Positions 9,601 to 20,606 of a stretch of DNA of 64,000 nt are shown here, one piece after another. The stretch is taken from NCBI GenBank assembly GCA_047495785.1, contig JBLDXI010000057.1:1-64000 (forward strand), given 5' to 3'. The notes beneath the pieces are model-generated. The model did no database searches. It was not told where the DNA came from and was given only the letters and a program-made list of their open reading frames with translations. Every line of letters starts with the position of its first letter. Position 1 is the stretch's first letter. The stretch comes from Lepidodermella squamata (Eukaryota; Gastrotricha). A program made the translations under genes and the position numbers.

Positions 9601-11471
9601 TGAGCCAAATAAATCGACTGGTAATTCATAGGTAGAAGCACCCAGTTTACGAAATCCTCCAGAGGACGACTTCCATAAAAAATATGAAGTCCACAACTAG
9701 AATGGCATCGCTGAATCCTCGCTTCGATGCAGTGAGGTATGCATACGACCTTTGCAACGATAAGGCATACTTGGAACTCATTGTTGTTATCAGCAAGTGA
9801 TGGCGAAAATGTCTCAGTGTCCCAAAAAACTAGGTTACGATAACGTTCCAGTTTATTCGCCGGTTTCAAGGGCTAAAAATACACCAACCACAGTATTTTG
9901 AAAAAAGCTGGACTGAAAAAAATGAGTATACCAAGGGAGTCATGAAGCAGAAGTGTGTGCCATTTTCTTCGTCGCTGGCTTTCAAAGGCTCCTGACAAAT
10001 GTGACAGCGCCGCCCGGGACACATAGCCTCATGCTTGAGAAAATGTACAAATTTCCTCCCGCATTTAAAGCATGGATTCTTTTTAGCACATTTGTGGTTT
10101 TGCTTACAACGTTCGCTATACAAAACTAAAAACATAAAAAGAGCTGAATAATAATGAAAAGGTTAAAAACATCAGACCTGCACGACATTGCGGACACCGC
10201 GTGTAGTTTTGTTGGTCTGTGTTGGAAATCACACGGCAAATGCTCCCTGATACACCTAAAATAATATTAATGATAAAAGAAGTGAAATTCAGGTTTTTCA
10301 TGTAAAAATTACGGCAGGAAGAGCATGCCAACTTGCATCTGTGCACAGCCGTACTCGTTTTCGTCTGAAAGCAAGTGGGGCATATTCGTTGTGCATTGCT
10401 AAGAGTGGCCTTCATAAAGTTGAGATTCGCAATGACATGAAAATGATGACTGTTGGGCTGAGAGACGTCGTTGCGATAAACCAGTAGAACAACAGGAAGC
10501 AACCCAAGGCTTACGCGATGATCAAATTCTGGGATTTCCCTAATAACATCCTGTGATTCGTACGAGTATACTACGAATCTGTAAGTATTATGTTCAGGAT
10601 CGATAGCCGAACACAGGGCTGAGTAATGATCATCTAGATTGTAGGCTGGAAGGTTGAGAGGTAAGCCCGCTTTCTGATATAGCGCCGTGGCTTCGCGAAA
10701 TTGACGATTGGTTCGCGTACTACGTATCGATTTGAAGGTTGCTTGAAGAGATGGATCCGTAGGATTCGCCTTCATGTGAGCCAAAGCCACTCCAGTGATG
10801 AGAGCTCTGCCCATGCAAAGATTGTTCGTTTCATTCTTGCGCGCTCCGATTCTAACGATCGATTTGGAGCGAAGAAAAAATTTGTCCAAAGTTTCGTTTA
10901 TAGCCCGCTCTGCCCGAGAACCACCAACAATTTGACCTAGATCTGCATTGGGGTTATCAATGACACAGAGACGAATTGTCCACCGACCAGCAAATGAGAG
11001 TTCTTCATTACTCTGTAATATTTTTCTCAGTTGATCAAAAATTGAAATTTCCAGCAACCGATCGCGTTTCATGAAGGGTAGGCTAAGAGGCATCTTCAAG
11101 TCGGGGTGGTACAGTGTTAGCCGGCAGAAGGAATTCACAGGTAAATCACGATGGATATTTACAACAATATCGAACAGGAAGTTGGCCAGAATATTGAAGC
11201 GGGTCTCCAAATCAATATTAGCCACCTGGTCGGCTGGTACGTTCTGCACAAATGATCGAATATTATCCAGTCGAGGTTCATCAGCGCCACCAGACAATTG
11301 AATCATCGGCCCAAGCGAACTAGAAGATTGGCCATATCTGTTGATGTAGGTTGAGGCAAAGTCGGATGTTACGGGCTGAATGAAGTACTCCACAGAAAAC
11401 ATTTTGAATTTTGTAGAATGAATCAGGCGATTACTTCGAATAAATGAGTATTGTAAACTATAGTTATCCAT
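6616..11471 (-). CDS. protein-primed family B DNA polymerase, 11 exons
   Basis: Reading down the minus strand, the exons are 11471-10313, 10255-10178, 10125-9932, 9872-9439, 9396-9307, 9248-8455, 8393-8086, 8023-7790, 7732-7210, 7149-6971 and 6915-6616. The lengths sum to 4293 nt (1430 residues) with the frame preserved at every junction. The N-terminal extension contains CxxC/HxC zinc-binding motifs. Exonuclease motifs follow: FWDTET (Exo I), HNSANFDSLL (Exo II) and YCIQD (Exo III). A Polinton-type HGCAVHGCLQCF cysteine/histidine motif lies in the middle. Polymerase motif A is DFNSLYP, motif B is KLVLNSFFGRFA, and the DTDS of motif C lies across an intron junction. The C-terminus has the family's YDKRW...YPHGY ending. 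The product would replicate the element from a protein primer. A second ATG at 11402 (MFSVEYF) is an alternative start. Confidence 0.9.
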
Positions 11472-11588
11472 AACAATCTAAGATTAAAAATTTAAAATTG
11501 ATCGAATTTGGGAAGAGGTAAAACTTTATTACAAGGATAGATTGAAATAAATATTCAGTAAGTCATTTTAGTCAAGTTTTGTGTTAGC

Positions 11589-12110
11589 TTATTCATTGGC
11601 TGTTTCAATCATCGCTGCAACAGTTAACACCCCAGTTGCAAGGTCTTGAAACTGAGCTGCATCAAGAGAGACTCCTTGTCTTGAGGGTTGTTTATTTCCT
11701 AAAAAGTTAAATCATAAAAAGATTGCTATTACTGTAAATTTGAAGTAAATACCTTTAGCATCCAGATAAAACCTGCGTATATCTATAAGAATCGGTGAAA
11801 ATGATGGCACAAAGACACAGACTTCAATTTTGCATTCATGCATCGAAAATTTAAAGCCTGTGTTGTGAGATAGCAGGGCAAGTTGAGCCTGAGCAACCCA
11901 AGCATCATTCGGCGGTCGAAAATAAGGAACGAACTGGCTAAGAAATTCGTCTTGTCTAAAGGCGAGTTTTTTAGGCTTATCGTTCTTATCTTTGCGATCA
12001 GTCATTATGTAGATGAGATTAGAATCCTGAGGATGCTGTTGAATGACCAAGTTACTAGACATGTGATGATTGACTGTCTGGTTAGCAGATTCTACTATCG
12101 CCTCAGCCAT
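11589..12110 (-). CDS. PC4/p15-like ssDNA-binding protein, one intron
   Basis: Exons 12110-11753 and 11698-11589 give 155 residues; the 54-nt intron (gtattt...ttttag) is phase 1. The first ~100 residues start MAEAIVESANQ and hold a lysine-rich patch (TDRKDKNDKPKKLAF). The C-terminal part resembles the PC4/SUB1 fold: a strand IDIRRFY, a turn, then after the junction a basic proline element, a GVSL strand and a helix starting near DAAQFQDL. In PC4 the corresponding layout is vxIRxfy...kPgrkGIsLxxxqwxxL. The protein could coat single-stranded replication intermediates or act in late transcription. It lies between PolB and the RING gene on the same strand, which suits a replication role. The assignment is by pattern only and is not certain. 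Confidence 0.6.
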
Positions 12111-12152
12111 GATTATTGAAAATTAAATCTAATGAAATAAGAATGTAAAACT

Positions 12153-12515
12153 TTAAGGGATGGGTTCTTTATATTGGCATAACTTTTCATGCCCAAAAAT
12201 GAGGTCATAAGTTAGAGTAATGGGACAGCCTTTATCAGAATATTGGCATTTGTAAATCAAATTCGAGATAATGTTCGATAAAATTACAGGGGGTTTAACG
12301 AAATCTTTCCCTGTTAATGATTCGCGGCAAAGTGGACAGCAACATACTGTTCGAGCTGAATTTTGAAAAATAGCGAGAACACATTTAGTACAAAATAAAT
12401 GGCCACAGGGGCGCGTTTGAATAGGATTAAGTAGGATAGATAAACAAATTGGACATTGCAAAGATTCAGCGTCTAAAATCTGGCTGTTCGAGAGCACAAG
12501 TCTTGTTGGATCCAT
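12153..12515 (-). CDS. RING-finger protein, probable E3 ubiquitin ligase
   Basis: The protein is 120 residues, starting at the ATG at 12515. A C3HC4 RING occupies residues ~20-65 with CPIC, CGHLFCTKC and CPLC in order. A C-terminal region (KCQYSDKGCPITLTYDLIFGHEKLC) carries a second C...C...H...C set resembling a TRAF-type or SIAH-like zinc finger, as found in RING plus TRAF-finger E3 proteins. It would ubiquitinate host or viral proteins. RING genes are common accessories in large DNA viruses and have been seen in Polinton-like elements. It lies 10 nt downstream of the kinase stop and 42 nt upstream of the PC4-like gene, in the same strand block. It is intronless. Which target it has cannot be told from sequence. 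Confidence 0.8.
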   Translation of the reverse strand: MDPTRLVLSNSQILDAESLQCPICLSILLNPIQTRPCGHLFCTKCVLAIFQNSARTVCCCPLCRESLTGKDFVKPPVILSNIISNLIYKCQYSDKGCPITLTYDLIFGHEKLCQYKEPIP

Positions 12516-12525
12516 CAATGAGGAT

Positions 12526-13290
12526 TCAAGTCTGAGAGATTACAGGCGTGATAAGAGAGGCAACATACTGAGAAGCTTGCTTTAGAACCTCAGAGGCATT
12601 CAAATTATCAGTGTCGATAACAAGCACGGGACATGGTAGGGATTTGTTTGTAGTCTCAACAGTACACATTTTTTCATGAAACTCATGTACGAGGCGTAAA
12701 TAATCCAGTGATAATAGCATTTCAGAACCCCGAGCTCTAGCTACGGCTCTTTGACAAGCTATTTGGGGAGAGGAGCGCAAGTAAATAATAGCTTCAGTTT
12801 TTACAAAATTCGGCTCGAAATTATCATACAAATTCATGAGAGCGTGATATTCGATAGAATTTATGCGCTTGGATGCATACGCACATGGGATAAAGACGTT
12901 TTTAGAACAGAAGGGCGTTCGATCATGCAGAACGATAGTATGCGCCCCGTAGATTTCAGGTTTGTGGTTAGGGGCTGAATAAAGGCCGCACATATCACTC
13001 GTGGCTACAATTTGAAAGTTGAACGCATTTTTCATCTGATAGTAATCTTTCAAAATGTTAGTTTTATCGTCATCAGTAAAGGACTCCCAACGATGAACAG
13101 GCTCGCAAATTGGCCACGCGGTATATCCCTGAAGTTTACGGTTGAGTGAAGGTAGATTAGTGAGACCCTCGATTAAGGTTGATTTCCCGCTAAAACAAGA
13201 GACTTTAAATAGAATTCTATTCGGTGGAGTATATGAGACTTACGCCCCAATGTTGCCGACTATGCCGAAATGGTAGACTTTAGGATGCAT
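12526..13290 (-). CDS. deoxynucleoside kinase (dNK/TK2/dCK family), one intron
   Basis: Exons 13290-13244 and 13189-12526 give 236 residues. The start is the ATG at 13290, and the 54-nt intron (gtaagt...ttttag) cuts the P-loop in the middle, after GNIG and before GKST. Other family landmarks are the WESF substrate-pocket segment, the DRTPF sequence in the position of the ERS/DRS catalytic motif, and a lid-like RAVARARGSE stretch with a conserved acidic helix. The enzyme phosphorylates deoxynucleosides to dNMPs and would feed replication outside S phase. The gene is divergent from the dUTPase at 13725, so the two could share a control region. The substrate range is not predictable. The length is close to insect dNK and TK2. 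Confidence 0.87.
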
Positions 13291-13724
13291 CCAGCTTGCT
13301 TCAAGAAATATGCTAAGTGTATTCTTGAAGCATCTCTCTTAAATAGTCTGAGTGATATTTCCATAAAAGGAAAAAACAGGGAGATGTTTTGTTTGAATTG
13401 TTTAAGGTAATTACACCGTAAAGGGTAAAAAATCCTAATTGCTTTTTATTTTGATAAGTAAAAAATCGCATTGTTTAATTAGGGAGGATGTATAAGATTT
13501 ATTGACATGATGTTTTCTTATTGAATTACCGACAGCAATTAAGGAGGATGTATACAATACCAAGAATCTTTGATGAAAAGCATTAAAGCCAGCACTGAGG
13601 GGTCAACAGAGCTAAAGGCCCTAATGCATTTTTAAGGAAGATTGAATTACAAAAACAATATGCCTGAAAGGAGGTAGCCGCTCACATAAAAATCGAACCT
13701 CAGTAACAATATAAATTATAAAAT
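13291..13724. promoter_or_regulatory. intergenic region between divergent dNK and dUTPase genes, with a 12-bp direct repeat
   Basis: This A/T-rich stretch of 434 bp has no convincing open frame. The 12-mer ggaggatgtata occurs twice, 60 bp apart, at 13483-13494 and 13543-13554, each preceded by a similar aatta stretch. A related purine-rich motif (gaaaggaggtag) lies at about 13667-13678. As the only gap between two divergent nucleotide-metabolism genes it most likely holds their promoters. Whether the repeated motif is a factor-binding site is inference. Confidence 0.45.
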
Positions 13725-14228
13725 ATGAAGCTGAAGGTAGAGCTAACAAGTAACAAAGCTAAAGAACCGACAAAGCATACTAAAGGCTCTGTGGGTTGGG
13801 ACATCTATTCAGCAGAAGAGACGACACTGCAACCTGGAACCAGGGGACTGATTCAAACTGATATTAAAATCTGTTTACCACGAGGATATTATGGACAACT
13901 ATTCAGTCGATCAGGAATGAGCATCAACCATGGAATCGATACGGTCGCTGGAGTAATAGGTAAGAAGCAAATAATAATGAAAATTACTAATGAATATCTG
14001 TATTTTTCATGAATTAAAGACGCCGACTACACCGGAAAAATCGTAGTCTGCCTTGCAAACAACAGCAAAACACCTTACAAGATTAAAATAGGCGACCGTA
14101 TTACCCAGTTGGTGTGTTTAAAATATGGTCGCTTAGAATCTGCAGTAACGGTAACGGGGCCATTGAAAAACGCTCTAGCAGCAAATTCGACCCGTGGCGA
14201 TAACGGATTCGGTTCATCTGGACGTTAA
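13725..14228 (+). CDS. trimeric dUTPase, one intron
   Basis: Exons 13725-13959 and 14020-14228 give 147 residues, the usual length. The 60-nt intron is gtaaga...taaag, with phase 1. All five motifs are seen: GWDIYSAEE (motif I), QLFSRSGMS (II), GIDTVAGVI continuing past the junction to an acidic tyrosine-containing turn (III), KIGDRITQLV (IV), and a C-terminal TRGDNGFGSSGR arm (V). The catalytic Asp would be the one just beyond the splice junction. The enzyme hydrolyses dUTP to dUMP, keeping uracil out of replicated DNA and supplying dUMP. It pairs functionally with the divergent deoxynucleoside kinase. Confidence 0.92.
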
Positions 14229-15020
14229 CCCCTCCAATCAAGCCGCTACAAATCTCTGAACAAATGAATAGAAAAACTGATAAGACTTATCCCAGCTATA
14301 AATTCATTGCTTGAAACGTTAAGACTAATAAAAAGTGTTTGTGTGAATGAAAAAGGGCTCTATTGCAGCTGCACTAAAGAAGCAGTGTAAAAATGATTAG
14401 TTTAGCTCATAACAGGTGAAAAAACGAAGATTTGTTTATTTTAGTTAGGTGAAATCATAGCAGTGGGTTAAAACGAAGGTATATTGACAAGAAGCGGCTA
14501 TAGTACAAATCGCCGTACTGCTATTACTCATCCCCAAATTGCGTATATTTATACCAAACGGGTATAGTAAAAATCGCCGTACTGCCATTACTGATCGCAA
14601 ATTGCGTATATTTATACCAAACGGCTATAGTAAAAATCGCCGTACTGCTATTACTGATCCAAAGTTCCCATCCTTACTACTCCAGGCGAGAAATCTTGCA
14701 ATTTTTCAATTGCATTTTAGATATTATAGGTTAATAACGTGAATACAGAATTCAGGTATTAACAATTAAATATCACAGTTTGAGTACATTCTCAATTTAT
14801 TTTCAATTTATAATTCAACCTGCCCTTTAAATTTGCATAGGCTAATGTTCTCTCTCGGCGAATTATCGCAAAGACTGGAACATATTTTTTTGCATTTTCA
14901 ATGGACTATTTTAAGGTTACTCTCGCGCCTGACGGCGCATCACGCAACGACACGCGATCACGTTGAAAATGTCGTTGAGATTTTCTAGAAAAAAATCATT
15001 TTCCAATTTCATTTTTCTCA
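14229..15020. other. gap between viral element and first lectin gene
   Basis: About 790 bp without a gene that I can support. It contains the tandem repeat at 14495-14660, then AT-rich sequence. The open frame translating the repeat (14539-14742) is best explained by the repeat itself. The right boundary of the viral element should be in here, but neither a terminal inverted repeat nor a target duplication can be recognised without the other end. Confidence 0.5.
14495..14660 (+). repeat. 63-64 bp tandem repeat, about 2.6 copies
   Basis: The unit opens with cggctatagtaaaaatcgcc and ends with gcgtatatttataccaaa. Copies start at 14495, 14559 and 14622; the last stops after about 39 bp. Copies differ by a few bases. 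Subterminal tandem repeats are common near Maverick ends. Confidence 0.9.
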
Positions 15021-18000
15021 ATGCGTCAGTTATTTATCGCCATTTCTATCGCATTTCTCAGCAGTGGGGCTGTTGTATCAGCTGGAAGCTGGGTTCGCTG
15101 CTTCTCGCAATTCGACAACACCTTTGTCGGCTGCTCTGATTCACCCTGCAAACGGCTTTCCGAGTTCCTAGTATCAAATAATTTTTTCTTAATTTATCTG
15201 AAATATTATAAATTTTTCCTTTGCAGTGGGGTCGAAATTTCACCACCTGGGATGATTGTCGAAAGACGGTAGATTTTTTCAGACATTTTTAAAGATAAAT
15301 TCAGAAATTCATCGAAATAGAGTGCCCGGATGTGCTATGACTATGACGCATTGACGCCAAAATGCCGCCCAGTCAGCGTTCCTTGCAATAGCAACGAAAT
15401 CGAGGTATCAAACTTGCTCAATTTGCTGTTTTTCTCAGAATTTTTTTGTTTTTTTTTTGGTGATAGATTTTCCGATACCAGGGCTCTGAGTTACTGCGCG
15501 GAAACCTGCTCGATTGCGAGGACGATATTCCCAATTTTAAGGTGACCTACCTTCAACTTGTTGAATAATTTCATTGTGCCGTTCTAGAATTGGAAGGCGA
15601 GACAATGCCTGCGTGATAACAAAATAGCTACATGCATTCCGATGAAACCTAACCCGTTGGAACCCAATAAAGCCCCGGCCCAGTGTCCCGAACCTTTGAA
15701 GGTCACGTTTTTCTTTACTTTGAGCACTCTGAATAATTGTGCCTATTTATTCAAGGGAGGAAAGGTTTACCAGAGCTGGCTGGTCTGCATCAATCGCCAA
15801 GGTGATCCAACTTTCCAATTTCGCTAATAAAATTTAGAAAATTTAAAACAGTTACCTACCAGAATTTTCGGCGTCGATACCTTGAGGATTATTATTAAAA
15901 TTTAAAAACTGCCAATCATTTTTTTTATTCATTTTTGGAATTTCTGAAAAAATTCAAAATTGCGGTGCTACTCAAATATTTTTTTTCTGGATAAAAATTG
16001 AATTTTTAATGGCCAAAGTAGATTTTTAGGTGACATTTAAATTCTTGAAACCTTTGGTGTTGTAGGTAGAAATAAATTCGTCTAACGCCGCCAAATAATT
16101 TTTGTGATTTTTTGTTTTGATTTCTGCCACAGTTCAAGTACCTGATAGGATGAAGCCGCAGGTCAGGTGTTTCGACCAGGCGACGAGGACGTTCATTGGC
16201 TGCCGCCTTCAATCCGATGGCTGCACGCCTGGTACGACCCCGGAGTACTCGCCAGGCCTACAAAGCCCCGTCGGCGTCTACAGATACCGCGATCTCTGCC
16301 TGTCGTGGGTGAGTTCACGACTTATTTTGACCACGATGAATTAGAGAAAGGCTTTGTTTGAATTTTTCTCTTCATTTAAATTTGAGAAATTTCATCGAAT
16401 TTCATTGAATTTGAATTTTCAGTTAATATGAAAAAAGTTTGCTAGGAATGGAAAGAATGAAATGAAAATATAGACAAATTATTTTCAAAAACTTGGATCG
16501 TAAATACTTCATCATTCATCACTTTTTTCAAGGTGCGAGAAGAGGACCGAAATCATACAAATTTCGAACGAATTTTTTGTCTATAAATCGGATTTATTTT
16601 CCGAATTTTAAAACGAATTTCACATTTTCTGACCTGGTCTGCCGAGTCCCGCCGCGGAAAATTTTAGGTTTTTGAAACATATTCAGGGATTGTATCATTC
16701 GAAAATAATTTTGTAGCTATTATAGGTTGGTTCAAGTTGGTATTATCGACAATTAATAAATTCTGAAGTCTTTTATTTTCTTTAGTTCGCAGCACTGTGC
16801 CCTACGCCAAGTGGAAACCGGTGTTATAGCCGCTGTCCTAACGGCTCTCAACCGGTTTGTTTATTTGACCTTCAATTTAAAGTGATCAACTCTTCCTTGG
16901 TTAACAGTTGAAAATCTACGATTCGTCTTCGAGCTTCGATACCAACTACAACGCTTGCTTGAATCAGCTGAACAATGGCCCGGTAACGTCTTTTTTCGAG
17001 ATTTTACTTGGAAATAACTGGTCTCATCCGCGTGATAGGCGAAGCTTTGCGTTGATACCAATACCCGTGAGCCTGCCCTTTGCACGAGCGTCGACTCTGA
17101 TTGCCCAGCCGGACAGGTGAGCTGAGAGCCCAGAATGCGATCAATCTCCTTTGTTGTTTAATGTACCCGTTTGGCCCTCAGCTACCATCAGGCTTCACGT
17201 TTCCGAATTTGGCGGCCTGTGCACCATGTGAGCTTAAATTTGAATTAACCTGATTCTTTTTATCGTTTTTCTTTACAATAGGGACGAACTTGGGCTGTTC
17301 GGCTGATAGAAAATTCGCCCCGCTGTACTTTGGCAAAACTTGGTCCGAAGCCGGGCAGGCGTGTGCGTCGCTGAACACTCGTCTCGCTCAAGTCGATAGT
17401 GCCACGGAGCAATCAGCCATCGCTCCTCTAGCGAGTGGGTGATTTTGTTTTAATTTTAATTTCAAATGATGGCGAAAAGCCACTAAGTATAAATCTGGCG
17501 GTTTTTAACACGGGATTTATTACTGAAAATTTAGAAAATTTCAGAAAATTCTTCCAATTCGTCGACAGGTTTTTAGTCGGTTGATCGGACGCTGGGAATT
17601 TTTTTAAATTATTTAACATTATTTTGGTCTGTTGAATTCTAGTAATTTTTTCCACGCTTGAGTGCCGAATTCGGATGATTGAGATTTTTTAAACTTTCTA
17701 AACTCATTGCGGACATCTTGAGATTGGCAGAGGAATAACGTTTTTCTACAATTAAGGTTGGGAAATGAGTATTAGGTCATAAAATCGCTCAACAACAAAT
17801 TCACAGTTATTCGACCGAATTGCTTTGGCAAAAGTTCCAAGCAGTATGACTTTCATGTGGTTTTAAGATCTGCCTTATTTTCAATTTTTTTTCAAGGAAT
17901 TATCACATATGTTTTAAAATAAAAATTGCAATTGTGCATTGTTCTAACTCCCAATATTCGCTCTTTTAAAAAGAATTCGAAAAGCACCTGCGCGAAAGTG

Positions 18001-20606
18001 AGCTATGAAAACTAGTCATTATTGGATTGATTGAATAATTATGATGAACTTCAGCATGAATTTGATTTTTCTCGAATTTAAAAAATTATTCTTTTTATAT
18101 ATTTCCAAAATGTTTAAATTTATGAGCAAAATCTGATTTTAACCTTCGAGAATTTTCGTTCTGATTTACCTCTCTTGACAGTTTTGAAACCCCCAGATTA
18201 TTGGGAAGTAGTTAGATCGCGGCATCCTTTCTTTATGATAACGAGGGCGTTTATGACAATCCTCGTCGTCACTTTGTACCCAAAATTAGCTTTTAGACTA
18301 TGAAAAGTGTTCATATATTGCTCACCTAGTGGAATAATATAGAAATCTGGCAAGGGCTATCGCATTTCGCATTAGTTGAAGCTTGATTTCACAATGTCGA
18401 CCCTGTCTGTTGAAATTTAGACCTGAATCTTCCGTGGGGCTGCAACGGCTTCTGGTTTGGCGGGAGAACCGGCGAGGATGTACGTTCACGAACCTACGTG
18501 TGGGGCGATACGCAAGGCCGTGCGCTTGGGTACTCCAACTGGGGACAAAGCGAGCCTGATTTCTCAGGCTGCGGTTCGGGGCCAAATTACTGCCTTCGCA
18601 TGTCCTCGACCGGCACTTGGGATGACATCGATTGCAACAACGTCAACCTGAACGGCGCTCTTTGCGAGAGGACTTGCCCAGAACAGACTATCAAGCTGTG
18701 TGTCGGCCCTGGGACATTCGAGTGCCGGTTACTGGGGGCAGCTGATTGTGGGGAAGGAACTTATTTGGTAATTCCTCGAATCAAAGTATAGTTTTCGCAA
18801 ATTATCCTCGCGATTCCAGGCAAGCTATTTCGACGCAAAAGCCACTGCGGATGAGAACGCCGCTGATTGTGCCGCTGCCGGGAATTCAGATGTGAGCCCC
18901 ATTCACAATCCCCCAGCCATTATTTTTAACTTCATTTTTTTAGGGAATTTTCAGGCTTTGTAGGTCTGGAAGTGTCCCGACTTTGTGCGTGCCGGTCGAT
19001 ATTCCATGCCCTAATGAACTCGCAAGTTTTTTGTAGCTACCAGCTTCGTCCTATTTTTATTGACTCTAGCAGGTGGATACCGGGTACCAATTCCCTAATC
19101 TGATTTCCTGCGTACGATGTTAGTTATTTCTGATAGCAATTAATATAAGCAATTTAACGCGGCCGGTTGTTCACAGGGCTGGATCTCGATTGCCCGTCTT
19201 ACAGCAAATTCGCGCCCATCTACAGCAGTTTGACCTGGAATGCAGCTAACGATGCGTGTTCTTCTCTCGGAGCCCGTCTAGCTCAAATCGATTCCGCGGA
19301 TGAGCAATCTGCAATACTACCATTAGCTGGTGAGTTTTAAGTATATGGTCACCTCCTAGAAGGTGTACTAACTCAATCTCAGACCTTAAGAAACCGTGGG
19401 GCTGCAACGGCTTGTGGATCGGAGGAAAGCATGGCTCAGACGTGATTGGAAAAACCTTCTTCTGGGGCAGCAATAACCCTCGCCAGTTCGGATATTCCAA
19501 CTGGGCTCCAGGCCAGCCTGACTTAATGGCTGTCTGCGGTCCCGGTCCGGGTCTGTGCGCTCGTGTGAGCTCAACCGGCACGTGGGACGATGTCAACTGC
19601 GGCTCGAGCCTGGACGGGGCTATCTGCGAGAAAACTTGCCCTGAGAAAACAGCTGTTCTCTGTCTTGAATCGGGCACTCACACTTGCGTAGCCAGCAACA
19701 CAGGATGCCCTACTACTAATCCTGTAAATCAAAGGAGAAAACCCTTCTTTCATGAATTATCTCTCGCTTTTCTCTAGCGTGCTTATTTCGATAGCAAGAA
19801 TACACTCGAACTCAACATTCAAGATTGCGAAGCTGCCTGGAATGCCACGGTTAGTGATTTTGCTATGTCCGAACGCGCGAAATCGACTTCGATTTTTCTC
19901 AGGGTCCCTTCAAATTGTGCGTCAAAAACAGCCAGCCTGTATTTTGCGTGCCGCATGACATCTTGTGCCCTGTCGACGCGGTAATTTTCGACGCGTATGT
20001 ACATTCAAAAAAATTGCAATTTTGCATCACCAGCCCGATTACGGATTCACTTTCTCAGACAGAGCAATATGCGATATGTGTAAGGAGATCGCACGCTGTT
20101 TTGAATTTTCAATTTCAATCCTTATCTATGAACAGGGACTACTCTTGAGGGCTGCTCGTCCGATAACAGATTTGCTCCGTTATATCGTTCCGGGTTGAAA
20201 CATGACGATGCAGAAGCGGCTTGTGCTGGTTTAAGCTCTCAGCTGACTTGGGTATGGGACGGATTTGCTCAAACTGTTGTTGACAGATTCGCAAGTAAGA
20301 TTTCTGGTGGATTTAAGGTCCATTTAACTTTCCGAAAATTTTTCGAATGTAGATCTCGGCCTGCCTTGGGGTTGCAACGGCGTGTGGATAGGTGGCAAGA
20401 ATAACAATGGAACTTATTATTGGAAAGATGGGGTTCCGGTCGGCCCTGGCAAAAAATGGCAAGAAAGTAATCCCGATTTCGCGAAAACTTGTGGCTCCGA
20501 TTCAAGTGATGCTCTTTGTATTCGCGTGGCCTCTGACGGGACTTGGGACGATGTCCAGTGTTCCAGCCCGCTTGATGGTGTCATCTGCGAGCATTGCCTA
20601 AGTTGA
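15021..20606 (+). CDS. secreted multi-domain C-type lectin gene (three CTLDs), many exons
   Basis: The start at 15021 gives a signal peptide (hydrophobic core ending near VVSAGSW), then short cysteine-rich modules on separate exons with a repeated pattern (CFSQFD..FVGC, later CFDQATRTFIGC). Three C-type lectin domains follow, each split over two exons at the same place. CTLD1 uses about 17281-17440 plus 18430-18770. CTLD2 uses about 19176-19330 plus 19382-19722. CTLD3 uses about 20134-20293 plus 20353-20606. Each has the WGCNG..IGG core, a YSNW or QES-type segment and the TWDD..C...LxGxICE ending. Between CTLDs a short Cys exon (KLCVGP...C) recurs. The 1-kb intron at 17441-18430 is the longest. 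Splice sites are judged by eye. A polyadenylation signal aataaa lies at 20719. Likely roles are extracellular glycan binding in cuticle, gut or immunity. Confidence 0.75.

Larger units (their letters stand above)
1..14662. mobile_element. Maverick/Polinton-like (adintovirus-like) endogenous DNA virus, left end outside window
   Basis: The gene set defines the element. It has penton and hexon capsid proteins, an adenain-like protease, an FtsK/HerA packaging ATPase, a core protein with a basic tail and a protein-primed family B DNA polymerase. This is the morphogenesis plus replication set known from Maverick/Polinton elements and adintoviruses. Late genes run on the plus strand (46-6608). PolB and accessory genes run on the minus strand (13290-6616), and a dUTPase closes the right side. 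No retroviral-type integrase (HHCC or DDE core) is seen, so it should lie left of position 1 or be lost. The right terminal inverted repeat cannot be defined from one end. The limit at 14662 is the end of a tandem repeat and is a guess. Many genes carry small spliceosomal introns. Confidence 0.88.

Noticed and set aside
13291-13724. possible third viral gene between dNK and dUTPase
   Set aside because: No open frame of useful length on either strand; better seen as a promoter region.
14539-14742. open frame of 67 codons with an internal peptide repeat
   Set aside because: It is only the translation of the 64-bp tandem repeat; no start context, splice partner or homology.
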